From Pachyseris speciosa (taxonomy: Eukaryota > Cnidaria > Anthozoa > Scleractinia > Pachyseridae), in assembly GCA_016490735.1 (NCBI GenBank), contig JAEMWC010001463.1, forward strand, positions 1-64,000: a DNA stretch of 64,000 bases, written 5' to 3'. Shown in pieces: positions 24,103 through 35,190 of this stretch; positions within the stretch are counted from its first letter, which is position 1, and each line of letters begins with the position of its first letter. The translations under genes were made by a program, and so were the position numbers. The notes under the pieces are model-generated. The model saw only the letters and a program-made list of their open reading frames with translations. It did not search any database and was not told the DNA's origin.

Positions 24103-24877
24103 AATCACTATATAGCTCCAAATATTTATTTCAGTAATTATTGCGCAAAACAGAGGTCGACTAATTTCGCAGGCTTCGTTGATAATCGCCGAAAGTTTCG
24201 ACGAAGTTTCGGAGACTGAAGCAGAGAATGCAGAATGCTTTAAATGAATTGTCGTCCATGCGATTTTTTGTTTGCAACAAACGTCAGGAAAAGGAAGTTC
24301 GCCACATGTATAAAACGAAAGCTCAACTGTCGGAAATGGAATATGCTCTAAAACAATATTAATAAAACAAAATTTCGTTCCCTAACACAGGATTTGTTTG
24401 TCACAACAACTCTCCAACCCCTTAATAAATTTTTGAAAATTATGAGCGTTCTAAGAAAATCTAAATCTCTTAAAATCCTTTTGGCTGACTGGTAACTTAA
24501 TTATGGTTATTTTACGAAAAATATCTTTACCAGGAAGATGTCTTGGCTTTGCATGTTTTTAAGTCTAACTTGTGTTTTTGCCACGAACGAATTTGTTTTA
24601 ATTTCAAATAAAAATGGTGAAGTTTCGCCAGTGTTCATATAAATGCAAATTTGAGAGTACAGTAAGATGGTAAATTTTACGTCAAACTTGGTGCTACACT
24701 GTTACACAGCAATCAATTTTAAAACACCACGTATGCGTTGGGAGAAAAGAGCCAAGACTTTTAACCATCGGAATATATTTTAATGTTATTTCTGGGCTAT
24801 TGTCTTAGTTCTATTGTAACCCCTCCGAGCTTAATATTATGTATAACTTTTTAAGCAGGTGAAAAAGGTTTACTCAC

Positions 24878-24949
24878 AGTTCGTACAAGTTTTCATTATG
24901 ATGAAAAATTCCAGATGGCAGTTCCTTCAGTTGATTGTTATCCAAGTGC
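24878..24949 (-). CDS. LRR exon 3
   Basis: 72-nt exon, acceptor gtctgcag, donor gtgagtaaac. Core NNQLKELPSGIFHHNENLYE, a textbook repeat of the FxxNxxL class. Confidence 0.92.
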
Positions 24950-25110
24950 CTGCAGACAATTAACAGTTTATTTATAACGCTTGTCTAAAAAGAAGTCCAC
25001 GATTTTTCATTATTCCCTTTTTCTATTCGGTCGATAATTTGTTCCTGGTACAGTTGGATTCTTCTTTACATTTTTACTTTGTACGTTTAAGAGGTAAGTA
25101 TTTCACTTAC

Positions 25111-25179
25111 AGTCGATACAGACGGGTGTTGTTAAATACTCCATCCCGCAAGAAATCCAACTGGTTGTCGCTTAAAAAC
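25111..25179 (-). CDS. LRR exon 2 (69 nt)
   Basis: Three bases shorter than the others but in the same phase: acceptor aattttttag, donor gtaagtgaaa. Core DNQLDFLRDGVFNNTRLYR. The missing residue lies in the loop after FNN. It lies 161 bp before exon 3 and is the last LRR exon before a 26-kb gap. Confidence 0.9.
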
Positions 25180-25369
25180 CTAAAAAATTAAAATAAAATA
25201 AAATAAATAGCACCATCGGTTTAGTTACTTTCAGTTCATACGCTGGAGTGGAGAATCCAATGCAATCGTTCATACAAAGCCTTATTATATTTCAGTGGTA
25301 GTCCAAGATTAACTAGGGCCACGTTCACTCAATTTTGTTGTCTTCGTTATCAACCTATCCGCATTTGGA

Positions 25370-25530
25370 AGCTATATACAACCAGTTGCAAAAATACTTG
25401 AGACGGTACACTTAATTCCGACTGAAAAGAGGTGCCACTCCCGCTCCCCTTATCAATGTTGTTGGACCATATTTTCTGTTCGAACAAATGCAAGACCATG
25501 CAGAAAATGCGGTCCAACAACAATGATTGA
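25370..25530. repeat. Repeat R4, empty-site copy
   Basis: Matches 27676-27715 plus 27888-27990: 'aaccagttg', 'acttgagacggtacacttaa', 'ccgactgaaaagagg', 'tgttggacca' and 'catgcagaaaatg' in the same order. The internal 'tgttggacc...ggtccaaca' is itself an inverted repeat. This copy lacks the 172-bp insert. Confidence 0.8.
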
Positions 25531-27162
25531 GGGAGAGGGAGGGGGAGAGGAGTCTAGCCTGTCGTGGAGTAACTGTCAAGGGAGAGTTTTAGAGAAGAGT
25601 GAGTTTTTTATAGGCAGCCGGCGTGTCGATATTTTTGCAACTGGTTGTCTTAATACGTTTTCATTGTATGGCCGTTCTATTACCTTGTATGACCGTTCTT
25701 TTACCTGGACAATCGATACAGGAAGTAGTGTGCTTTTGCTATGTTATAAGGCTTACAAATGACCAAGGCTGAAAGTGTATTTTCGTGCATTTCGGTGTTG
25801 ACGTAATCGCAGCTAATTTTAGTGTTTTCTGAGAGCAAGCGCTAAGATGGCCATGAATTACTATGAAAGGCCGTTTTGCTTTCTGCGGAATAGTTGGACA
25901 TCATTCTAAGTTATGCAGCTCTATTCGGTTTCAGAAATGACGTATGAACCGGAGTTAGATCCACCATGTAATGGTTTGTTTACGTTCTTTGAAATTAACA
26001 TCACCACACGTTCCTCTCTGATCGCGTGCCATTTAAAGGGCGAGCCACTGGGGAAGCACTCCGTTGCAGCAAATCATCTACTGAAAGAAATACTGATAGA
26101 AGTTCACTTTAAAAAAAGGAATTAAAACTGAGTTCCTTCCTTTTTGAAGACATTTTGGTATTTCCCCTTGCATCAAATGGACTGCTGTGAAAGTAGGCTC
26201 GCAACGTTTCCGGTCATTGTTTTCTTTTCACAGATTCGTTAGTCATGCAATATCTCAAGTAGTATGAAAGTAATGACTCAGAAAGAGAAAACGGTACAGA
26301 CAATGAAGAAACAGTCAGCTGCTCGGGTGATTCAAAGACAGTTATGACCTCAAACTTCGGTTATGAAGTTTATCTAATAACAACCTGCTGCCAAACTGAT
26401 TTAGAGAAGTTCCTTACAAGGTACTTGTTCGCAACAGCCGTTGTACGTTCTTTCATTAGTACGTAACTTTTCGGGACGGATGTCATGGAGTACCACATCA
26501 AGGTCTACCATTCAACGGACGATCTACCATAGCAACTGAAAGGGAATATATGTAGCTCTTTTATGTTTATCTTGCTTTTATAGTCTGTTATTGAAGACTA
26601 TTCAGGACTGATTGGAGATAATCACAGTACTAGTGTTTTCCATTTATTTGGCCTTTGGAAAAGTAACTTGTTCACAACATGTAAGAAACGCCATAACGCG
26701 ATAAATGTTCCTTTGTAAGAAAATGCGAGTAAATAAAATACTGGCTTTCCTTTAATCAGGTTTATTTTTACCAAAACATCATATGTTTTCAGTCTTCGGC
26801 GTGTCTGCTTCTGTTTTGCACTTATACGTTGAGTCAAAAGTGATTGTCAACAATTCCCCTTCGCGATAAGCCAACTCTTGAAATGTCTCATGTGTGATAC
26901 TCAGTCTTACTGCTTGTCTTTCTAATTTAACTCGCGCTTTACTATATGAAAAACGTTCTCGATACGACTTAAATCTGCCACTACGCTTAGGAATAGCAAA
27001 CAGCTTTTAATTCGCCAACGTTTCTTACAGCTGTCGCGCGAAATCAAAAAATCGAATGCACCCCTTACGTCACAACGCACGAACTCAAAACAACACCAAT
27101 TTCAAGACGCTTTTTCACACAATTTCGGATCAATTAGAACACTAATAAATCTGCAGTTCTCA

Positions 27163-27584
27163 TACCGTAAAACCTCTATTGAGTCCCCCCCCCCCTCTCT
27201 AATAAGCCCCCCGTTTGGAAGTCGTTTTTTGTAATAAGCACCCCCTCTCTAATACCTTCCCCCCTTCCCTTTTGGAACATGAGATTTTGTAATGAACAAC
27301 TCCTATTCCCTCTTACGAATTTCACTTCATGCAGCCCAATGGGTTTACGTTTAACCAATTATACACTGAAACACATAATACTGTTTGTTGCTCTTTGTTA
27401 AATAATAAAGTTTCACTGCAGTTGTTTGAGTTTGGTACAAAAATTATTATAAGACGAAAATGGCGTGTTTGAGATTTCAAATAAGCCCCCTTCTCTAGTA
27501 AGCCCCCCATCAATGAGGCCTAAAATGAAATAAGCCCCCCCCCCCCCGCCTTCCCCCGGGGGGTTTAATAGAGCTTTCACGGTA
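27163..27584. mobile_element. TA-flanked C-rich MITE
   Basis: The ends TACCGTAAAACCTCTATT and (reversed) TACCGTGAAAGCTCTATT are 18-bp TIRs with two mismatches and a TA border, as for Tc1/mariner. The interior repeats 'aataagcccccc' with C-runs of up to about ten. Confidence 0.75.
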
Positions 27585-27675
27585 AGTAAAACTTCAACTT
27601 TGAAAATAACTCTTCTGCGCCCATGTAGCCAGCTTTCATTTGAAATAAACGACATTTCCTCTTGTACATAAATCA

Positions 27676-27990
27676 GACAACCAGTTGTAAATATACTTGA
27701 GACGGTACACTTAATACACCATTTTGCCAATGATCAGTTCCTGCTGAATTGTTGGTAGATCCAGTCCTTTGTGAGGGCAAACGGCCATCTTAAGACGTAA
27801 TTTGAAATTGTAATTTGACCGTTTGCGCCCACGAAGGACTGGATCTACCCACAATTCACCAGGAACTGATCATTAACAAAATGGTGCATTCCGACTGAAA
27901 AGAGGAGCCCCTCCAACGCCCCTTGTCAATGCTGTTGGACCACACTTTCGGTTCGTGCAAATGGGAGGCCATGCAGAAAATGTGGTCCAA
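27676..27990. repeat. Repeat R4, filled-site copy
   Basis: Same sequence as 25370-25530, but interrupted after 'gtacacttaat' by a 172-bp fold-back element and resuming with 'attccgactgaaaagagg'. Confidence 0.8.
27716..27887. mobile_element. Fold-back MITE with visible empty site
   Basis: Arms of about 70 bp: 'caccattttgccaatgatca' to 'ttgtgagggcaaacgg' pairs with 'ccgtttgcgcccacgaagg' to 'tgatcattaacaaaatggtg'. Comparison with the uninterrupted copy at 25370-25530 shows insertion between 'cttaat' and 'attccg', with AT duplicated. Superfamily not assigned. Confidence 0.8.
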
Positions 27991-28329
27991 CAGCGGCCTA
28001 ACAAGGCCGAAACAGCTGTCCATGGCTGCTAATGCTTTGGCTCAATCTTTGATTTAGTAGATTTAAGGGGTAATGCCCGCTACCATGTGGCCTTAGTGCC
28101 CAAATAAAGAGTGACTTCAGCTCACCAGATCATATTAATTTGTGAGATATTCTTTTTCGATAGAGTCCGTTTTAATAATCATTTGCTCTTTTTGCCTCAA
28201 CACAACTGAAACGATGTTTTATTAAAAAAAAAAAAAGGCGATGCAATTACATAACTAACCTTTCTAATTAAGCGGCTCTCATAGTGTGCAAAGTTTTCAG
28301 TTTTGAAAGAACATTGGGTGATGTGGGAG

Positions 28330-28960
28330 GGCAATGCACTCCTGAATCCAAAGCGAAGCACAGAGGAAGAAAAGGCAATAACATGGGGGAATAATTTGGA
28401 ATCGTTGGTTGCTAAAAATATTCTTCCAAAGGACAGTTGAATTCTGGAACCCGGCTACACTGCTGAAAATTTGGTGAAATTGTCTACGACTAAAACAAAC
28501 TTGAGTATCGATAAACACGCTTTAGTAAAGTTAAACCGTTTGAAAAATAACTTTCGTACTTTGGCTGTGTGATGAGACTGAAACTCAGTGTATGTTTATA
28601 TGACAAGCTGAAATTCTCTGGAGAAATACAGTTGATGATGCGAAGACTGAAGCAGCCAAGCGTGCGGGTTCAGTGAATACTGGCCACACCGATAAATTAA
28701 TCTTTTCGAAACAAATTAAAATTGCACTCTAACAAAAAACTAGACACTTTGGCAAGCACAGCATACACAGACTAACTCTTTCACTAACCACAGTTGAGCT
28801 CTCGACCTGAGATATTCAGTGGTTTGCTTATACGGCCACAAATTGTGCAAGAGGGTGATCATGCATGACAACAAGACTTTCGGGCATGGTTTCTTTACAC
28901 GCCGTAATAATTATAAGAACATTAGGAGTCTTAACTCGTTTAATGTTTGTTTATTTGATG
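28330..28960 (+). repeat. Dispersed repeat R1, copy c
   Basis: Direct copy of 5270-5880 with about 80-90% similarity by eye. It abuts the left arm of the inverted repeat that encloses the tRNA-like satellite. Confidence 0.75.
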
Positions 28961-28965
28961 TTGGT

Positions 28966-29486
28966 TTAATTGTTTGTTTCGGAAAAATTACTTCTGCAAC
29001 GAGCGACCCCATGGAAGTTTCTAGTCAAACCATTGACAAGCCCTACCCTTTCCCATTAACACAACGCTGTAAACCCACCTAAGGTAATACCTCGGTGACA
29101 GCTTACCTTCAAAATGAGTGTTTGAGGGCAAATAATTTCGATGCTCCTCGCTAACATTTCCTTACTTTCTTGCTACTGCCCTCAGGCACTGGCGTTTTTA
29201 CTGTTTTTATACTTCAGCGGCATTTTTCCCCCGCCTTGTGCAATATTTTCCCAGTAAATGAATCCATGTCTTGCATATCAAGAGTCCTTGGGTATCTATA
29301 GAGGTTTGTATTAAACATTTGTGATGCAAAGAGGCAACAACTGAAGGAACTATTATATTTAACTGAATATTAAACTCAAAGATGTGATCAATGTCACGCA
29401 ATCTTTACATGTAAGTGATCACGTGCCGCAAATACATCCGCGTCAATATTTGATCATGTCTTCCTTTTTCTTCCTTACTAACATAT
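28966..29486 (+). repeat. Left arm of large inverted repeat
   Basis: Reverse complement of 35191-35793 with few differences. The right arm has about 80 bp more (a 'gcgagcgaaagcgag' segment) that is missing here near 29020. A 64-codon reading frame is identical in both arms, but lack of a family match and its AT-rich content suggest chance. Together the arms enclose 5.7 kb containing the satellite. Confidence 0.85.
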
Positions 29487-29841
29487 AAGTTTAGCATACT
29501 GGTTTTGAATTTATTTATTTATTTATTTATTTATTTTTTGATGCAATACTTTGAATCGTTGTTTACACGCGAACACATTAAGGGCCTGTTTACATGGAGG
29601 GAGGGTGCCTCGGCCAACCGAGTTACCCGGCTAGGAGGGTTAAAACATAGCCCGCCTTTACATGCAACTCACCTAAGCGGGATAGTCATGCAGTTGCAGG
29701 GTCGTAACGAGGTATATGGGATCAGGGATCACATCCCTGGGGTCAAGGATCACAGCCCCGGGAACTGGGATCACAGCCCAGTGATCCGGGATCAGTAATT
29801 TTTTGAGGGACTGAAAGTAGCCTTAAACAATATTTAAATAG
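29487..29841. other. Spacer between inverted arm and satellite
   Basis: Starts with an ATTT run (29505-29535), then GC-richer sequence with short inverted motifs ('gtttacatggagggag', 'cctttacatgcaactc') and four 'ggatca(g/c)a' repeats. Resembles a MITE fragment; no gene. Confidence 0.45.
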
Positions 29842-29963
29842 GTGTGAATGATATATGAAATGAATCATATATGAACTGCGGAAATGAAATCAAATGAAGA
29901 ATGATCCTCGCAGTTGTGAACGCAATTTATGCAATTGCGAAAAGAAGTCTGAAAAAAAATTCA

Positions 29964-30037
29964 GGACTTCAACGGGGTTCGAACCCGTGACCTCGCGATT
30001 ACCGGTGCGATGCTCTAACCAACTGAGCTATGACGCC
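29964..30037 (-). tRNA. tRNA-like unit, monomer 1 (representative of 13)
   Basis: The 74-nt cloverleaf has a 7-bp acceptor (this copy has a G.A mismatch at pair 4; others are GGCTTCA/TGAAGTC), D stem GCTC/GAGC, and T stem ACGGG/CCCGT with TTCGAAC loop. A box TAGCTCAGTTG and B box GGTTCGAACCC are intact. Positions 34-36 read GGT (Thr), but the anticodon stem does not pair in the normal register: only TCGC/GCGA can pair, leaving a 10-nt loop, and base 33 is C. A T8 run starts six bases after the end, a Pol III terminator. It is therefore a transcribable tRNA-derived unit but probably not a functional tRNA. Confidence 0.75.
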
Positions 30038-30214
30038 ACTGACATTGGGAGCAGGTCAATTGTGGGTTCATATGTTCCCGTGAAAGAAATGAGTGTGAAT
30101 GATATATGAAATGAATCATATATGAACTGCGGAAATGAAATCAAATGAAGAATGATCCTCGCAGTTGTGAACGCAATTTATGCAATTGCGAAAAGAAGTC
30201 TGAAAAAAAATTCA

Positions 30215-30262
30215 GGACTTCAACGGGGTTCGAACCCGTGACCTCGCGATTACCGGTGCGAT

Positions 30263-30288
<26 letters not shown>
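30215..30288 (-). tRNA. tRNA-like unit, monomer 2
   Basis: Same structure as monomer 1, with the acceptor stem restored to GGCTTCA/TGAAGTC (one G.U pair). Equivalent units lie 70 nt into every later monomer up to the thirteenth (32904). Those of monomers 6 and 11 carry changes in the D stem region ('gatctata') that weaken the A box. Confidence 0.7.
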
Positions 30289-30301
<13 letters not shown>

Positions 30302-30512
30302 TCAGGTCAATTGTGGGTTCATATGTTCCCGTGAAAGAAATGAGTGTGAATGATATATGAAATGAATCATATATGAACTGCGGAAATGAAATCAAATGAA
30401 GAATGATCCTCGCAGTTGTGAACGCAATTTATGCAATTGCGAAAAGAAGCCTGAAAAAAATTCAGGACTTCAACGGGGTTCGAACCCGTGACCTCGCGAT
30501 TACCGGTGCGAT

Positions 30513-30553
<41 letters not shown>

Positions 30554-31014
30554 AGGTCAATTGTGGGTTCATATGTTCCCGTGAAAGAAATGAGTGTGAA
30601 TGATATATGAAATGAATCATATATGAACTGCGGAAATGAAATCAAATGAAGAATGATCCTCGCAGTTGTGAACGCAATTTATGCAATTGCGAAAAGAAGT
30701 CTGAAAAAAAATTCAGGACTTCAACGGGGTTCGAACCCGTGACCTCGCGATTACCGGTGCGATGCTCTAACCAACTGAGCTATGAGGCCACTGACATTGG
30801 GAGCAGGTCAATTGTGGGTTCATATTTTCCCGTGAAAGAAATGAGTGTGAATGATATATGAAATGAATCATATATGAACTGCGGAAATGAAATCAAATGA
30901 AGAATGATCCTCGCAGTTGTGAACGCAATTTATGCAATTGCGAAAAGAAGTCTGAAAAAAAATTCAGGACTTCAACGGGGTTCGAACCCGTGACCTCGCG
31001 ATTACCGGTGCGAT

Positions 31015-31055
<41 letters not shown>

Positions 31056-31516
31056 AGGTCAATTGTGGGTTCATATGTTCCCGTGAAAGAAATGAGTGTG
31101 AATGATATATGAAATGAATCATATATGAACTGCGGAAATGAAATCAAATGAAGAATGATCCTCGCAGTTGTGAACGCAATTTATGCAATTGCGAAAAGAA
31201 GTCTGAAAAAAAATTCAGGACTTCAACGGGGTTCGAACCCGTGACCTCGCGATTACCGGTGCGATGCTCTAACCAACTGATCTATAAAGCCATTGACGTT
31301 AGGAGCAGGTCAATTGTAGGTTCATATGTTCCCGTGAGAGAAATGAGTGTGAATGATATATGAAATGAATCATATATGAACTGCGGAAATGAAATCAAAT
31401 GAAGAATGATCCTCGCAGTTGTGAACGCAATTTATGCAATTGCGAAAAGAAGTCTGAAAAAAAATTCAGGACTTCAACGGGGTTCGAACCCGTGACCTCG
31501 CGATTACCGGTGCGAT

Positions 31517-31555
<39 letters not shown>

Positions 31556-31766
31556 TCAGGTCAATTGTGGGTTCATATGTTCCCGTGAAAGAAATGAGTG
31601 TGAATGATATATGAAATGAATCATATATGAACTGCGGAAATGAAATCAAATGAAGAATGATCCTCGCAGTTGTGAACGCAATTTATGCAATTGCGAAAAG
31701 AAGCCTGAAAAAAATTCAGGACTTCAACGGGGTTCGAACCCGTGACCTCGCGATTACCGGTGCGAT

Positions 31767-31807
<41 letters not shown>

Positions 31808-32017
31808 AGGTCAATTGTGGGTTCATATGTTCCCGTGAAAGAAATGAGTGTGAATGATATATGAAATGAATCATATATGAACTGCGGAAATGAAATCAAA
31901 TGAAGAATGATCCTCGCAGTTGTGAACGCAATTTATGCAATTGCGAAAAGAAGTCTGAAAAAAAATTCAGGACTTCAACGGGGTTCGAACCCGTGACCTC
32001 GCGATTACCGGTGCGAT

Positions 32018-32049
<32 letters not shown>

Positions 32050-32268
32050 ATTGGGAGCAGGTCAATTGTGGGTTCATATTTTCCCGTGAAAGAAATGAGT
32101 GTGAATGATATATGAAATGAATCATATATGAACTGCGGAAATGAAATCAAATGAAGAATGATCCTCGCAGTTGTGAACGCAATTTATGCAATTGCGAAAA
32201 GAAGTCTGAAAAAAAATTCAGGACTTCAACGGGGTTCGAACCCGTGACCTCGCGATTACCGGTGCGAT

Positions 32269-32300
<32 letters not shown>

Positions 32301-32770
32301 ATTGGGAGCAGGTCAATTGTGGGTTCATATGTTCCCGTGAAAGAAATGAGTGTGAATGATATATGAAATGAATCATATATGAACTGCGGAAATGAAATCA
32401 AATGAAGAATGATCCTCGCAGTTGTGAACGCAATTTATGCAATTGCGAAAAGAAGTCTGAAAAAAAATTCAGGACTTCAACGGGGTTCGAACCCGTGACC
32501 TCGCGATTACCGGTGCGATGCTCTAACCAACTGATCTATAAAGCCACTGACGTGAGGAGCAGGTCAATTGTAGGTTCATATGTTCCCGTGAGAGAAATGA
32601 GTGTGAATGATATATGAAATGAATCATATATGAACTGCGGAAATGAAATCAAATGAAGAATGATCCTCGCAGTTGTGAACGCAATTGATGCAATTGCGAA
32701 AAGAAGTCTGAAAAAAAATTCAGGACTTCAACGGGGTTCGAACCCGTGACCTCGCGATTACCGGTGCGAT

Positions 32771-32809
<39 letters not shown>

Positions 32810-33020
32810 TCAGGTCAATTGTGGGTTCATATGTTCCCGTGAAAGAAATGAGTGTGAATGATATATGAAATGAATCATATATGAACTGCGGAAATGAAAT
32901 CAAATGAAGAATGATCCTCGCAGTTGTGAACGCAATTTATGCAATTGCGAAAAGAAGCCTGAAAAAAATTCAGGACTTCAACGGGGTTCGAACCCGTGAC
33001 CTCGCGATTACCGGTGCGAT

Positions 33021-33061
<41 letters not shown>

Positions 33062-33146
33062 AGGTCAATTGTGGGTTCATATGTTCCCGTGAAAGAAATG
33101 AGTGTGAATGATATATGAAATGAATCATATATGAACTGCGGAAATG

Positions 33147-33361
33147 AAATCAAATGAAGAATGATCCTCGCAGTTGTGAACGCAATTTATGCAATTGCGA
33201 AAAGAAGCCTGAAAAAAATTCAGGACTTCAACGGGGTTCGAACCCGTGACCTCGCGATTACAGGTGCGATGCTCTAAGCAACTGAAGTCCTGAATTTTTT
33301 TCAGGCTTCTTTTCGCAATTGCATAAATTGCGTTCACAAATGCGAGGATCATTGTTCATTT
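33147..33361. repeat. Palindromic fold-back end of the satellite
   Basis: The last monomer breaks inside its tRNA unit at 33282 and is followed by 33283-33361, the reverse complement of the monomer start (33147-33228). It runs back through the 'cctgaa...ttcagg' hairpin to 'ttcatttg'. The arms of about 80 bp are nearly identical, so the array ends in a snap-back inverted duplication. Confidence 0.9.
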
Positions 33362-33982
33362 GAATATTTAAATAATTGCACAGCTGGTGTGGTGAGCCTC
33401 GACTTGCTGAGAAATGGGATACCTCCGCGCTGTTATTGTTCTTGACGCTTCTGAGTGTACTCCAGAGTACTTGCTTACATGTGGTCTGTGATATCCTCTT
33501 TTTATATACTGTATTGATGCACGGGGAAACTGAAGAAGAGTCGCGATCGACGCTATGGTGATTCTACTGCTACTTTGCAACTGATGTTCTTAAGTTTATT
33601 GTATTTCGTATTTGCCGGCTAAATTTCGCGTTTTGGTATCTTTATTCCTATTCTCCGGAGCGTTCACAGCACCATTCTCGAAGACGCTCCAGCAGTCGGT
33701 CGGTACAGTTCATTGCAGTTTTTATTAGGTTGATGGTGGTGTAAGTTCTGTAATATATCTTTTCGTTCTATTCAGCGTAACATACGATTTTTGTCTATAA
33801 TGCAGTAAGACAACTGTATGGTGTGTAATCCCGAAGATCGTGCGATAATACCCGAGCATAATAATAAAATAATGATCTCAAGAGGCGGAGAATACATTGC
33901 AATTTTACTATATAAATATCATAGTAAAATTAATGGTTTTTGCAGTCAATGTTCACCAACGTTTTTGATTCTCTATCTTCGG

Positions 33983-34091
33983 TAGCCTGCGTAGCTCGCG
34001 GTTTCTGTTGAGGAGCGCGCCGAGGAAAATAGGGCGGAGGGCAAAAGATCGCTCGAGCGCTTCCGAACAAAACCGCCAGCTACGCAGGCTA
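33983..34091. mobile_element. Fold-back MITE
   Basis: TAGCCTGCGTAGCTCGCGGTTT is inverted at the right end as 'aaaccgccagctacgcaggcta' with two differences. The GC-rich centre has 'gaggagcgcgccgag'. The same 'ctacgcaggct' end recurs at 34670-34687. Confidence 0.75.
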
Positions 34092-34568
34092 AGATCGCGG
34101 AGATCTCAGCACGGGTCCCAATCGTGCTCACCGTAAAACCGTCATAACAGGCCTAGGTCACTTAAAAGAAGAAGTTGACGCTTAAATTATGATGGCATGG
34201 ATGGTATGCTACATAAAAGCTTTTTTATCTGTATATACACGTTTCCTAAATTCAATAATTAACCTGAGAGTCATGCTATCTGATTATGTACTTCCTAAGT
34301 GCCACTGTTAAAGAATATTGTATATAAAAAACAATAATGAGAAAGCTGCTTCCAGTATTTATAATCCACAATCGAATGTTTTAGAAGGTGGTCTTTTTAT
34401 ACTTATCATTAGAACCGCTGGTCAGTACATGCAAGCTATAGGACCTTCTTTGAGAATAGGTGTGGGAGTTGCCTTCCATAATTTTCTGTAAGCCGGGTAC
34501 ACGGCAAAGACTCAGAGTGTGCCTTGAAGAGAACTAGCCTGAAATTTGGGGCCGTATTCCCATTCCTT

Positions 34569-34681
34569 GCGTGGCAGGCGCTGGTAAAGGAAAAGGGAAG
34601 GGGGAAAGCCCGGCCACTCCCCTCACTTCGCTTCGCTTCCCGCTTTCCCCCTTCCCATTCCTTTTGTAGCACCTGCTACGC
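34569..34681. repeat. Fold-back element with purine/pyrimidine arms
   Basis: 'gcgtggcaggcgctggtaaa' then 'aagggaaggggg' pairs imperfectly with 'cccccttcccattcctttt' then 'agcacctgctacgc'. Related by its end to 33983-34091. Confidence 0.6.
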
Positions 34682-35190
34682 AGGCTATTCCTGAAGTGGC
34701 ATACCACATTTGCGCCTATTATGCAAGCTGAAAGGAACTCCCACGTGATTGCTCAAAGTGGGAAAACTTATTTTTTAACTTAGACGCCTCCTTCTCTGCT
34801 AGCCAGGACCTATGGTCCTCTCAAATTAATCACATTTTCATAGGACAGCGAAAAGAAGTTTATTAAGTTACGATTTATAGTTAGCGGCAAGCGTAACGTG
34901 TCGTGGGGGGAGCTGGAAGATATTGAAAAAACGTCCTGTGTGGGTGAAGGCCGAAAAAAACACTGCAGAGAAAAATTTATTTACAACCGTGTACTTTTAC
35001 AAAACGCTTCTCACTGGTCAACATCCGTTTCCCTTGCATGCGCAAGTGATGCTGGATCGCTTTTTGTCGTAACCGCTCACCTTGGGGACATTTCTCAGTC
35101 AGGTACTTCTTTTGCTGGTTCATAAATCTACCGTCTACGGAAAGCATTTGAGTTGAGCGCCCAGTCCTTTGATAGCAAGTCTTTAAAACA

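Larger units (their letters stand above)
22191..24877. other. Intron 3, 2.7 kb
   Basis: No exon seen. It holds an 18-bp-arm hairpin (22260-22298), a short tRNA-like B-box remnant (23582-23602) and a G-run (24069-24102). Confidence 0.5.
25180..28965. other. Non-coding stretch with several small elements
   Basis: By position it is part of the 26-kb intron. Holds a repeat pair (25370-25530 and 27676-27990), a TA-flanked C-rich MITE (27163-27584), an inserted fold-back MITE (27716-27887) and repeat R1 copy c. 25600-27160 shows no exon with splice support. Confidence 0.5.
29842..33282 (-). repeat. tRNA-like satellite, 14 monomers of 250/251 bp, five-monomer higher-order repeat
   Basis: Monomer marks (ATGAAGAATG) occur at 29894, 30145, 30396, 30646, 30897, 31148, 31399, 31650, 31900, 32151, 32402, 32653, 32904 and 33154. 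Diagnostic variants recur every five monomers (1254 bp): 'gggatcagg' at monomers 2, 7 and 12; 'aagcctg' with one A fewer at 3, 8 and 13; 'catattttcc' at 4 and 9; 'gatctataaag' plus 'gtgagag' at 6 and 11. Each monomer carries one antisense tRNA-like unit and a short palindrome around 'gatatatgaaatgaatcatatat'. The identical 71-codon plus-strand frames are antisense translations of the tRNA part and are not genes. Confidence 0.95.
33362..35190. other. Non-coding stretch between satellite and right inverted arm
   Basis: Holds fold-back elements at 33983-34091 and 34569-34681. No exon or long frame is supported. Confidence 0.5.

Noticed and set aside
29894..32617. Repeated identical 71-codon frames containing FEPVTSRLPVRCSNQL
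   Set aside because: Antisense translation of the tRNA-like unit, a well-known false prediction in cnidarian proteomes.
29842..33282. CRISPR array
   Set aside because: Repeats are contiguous 250-bp monomers without spacers, in a eukaryotic genome.
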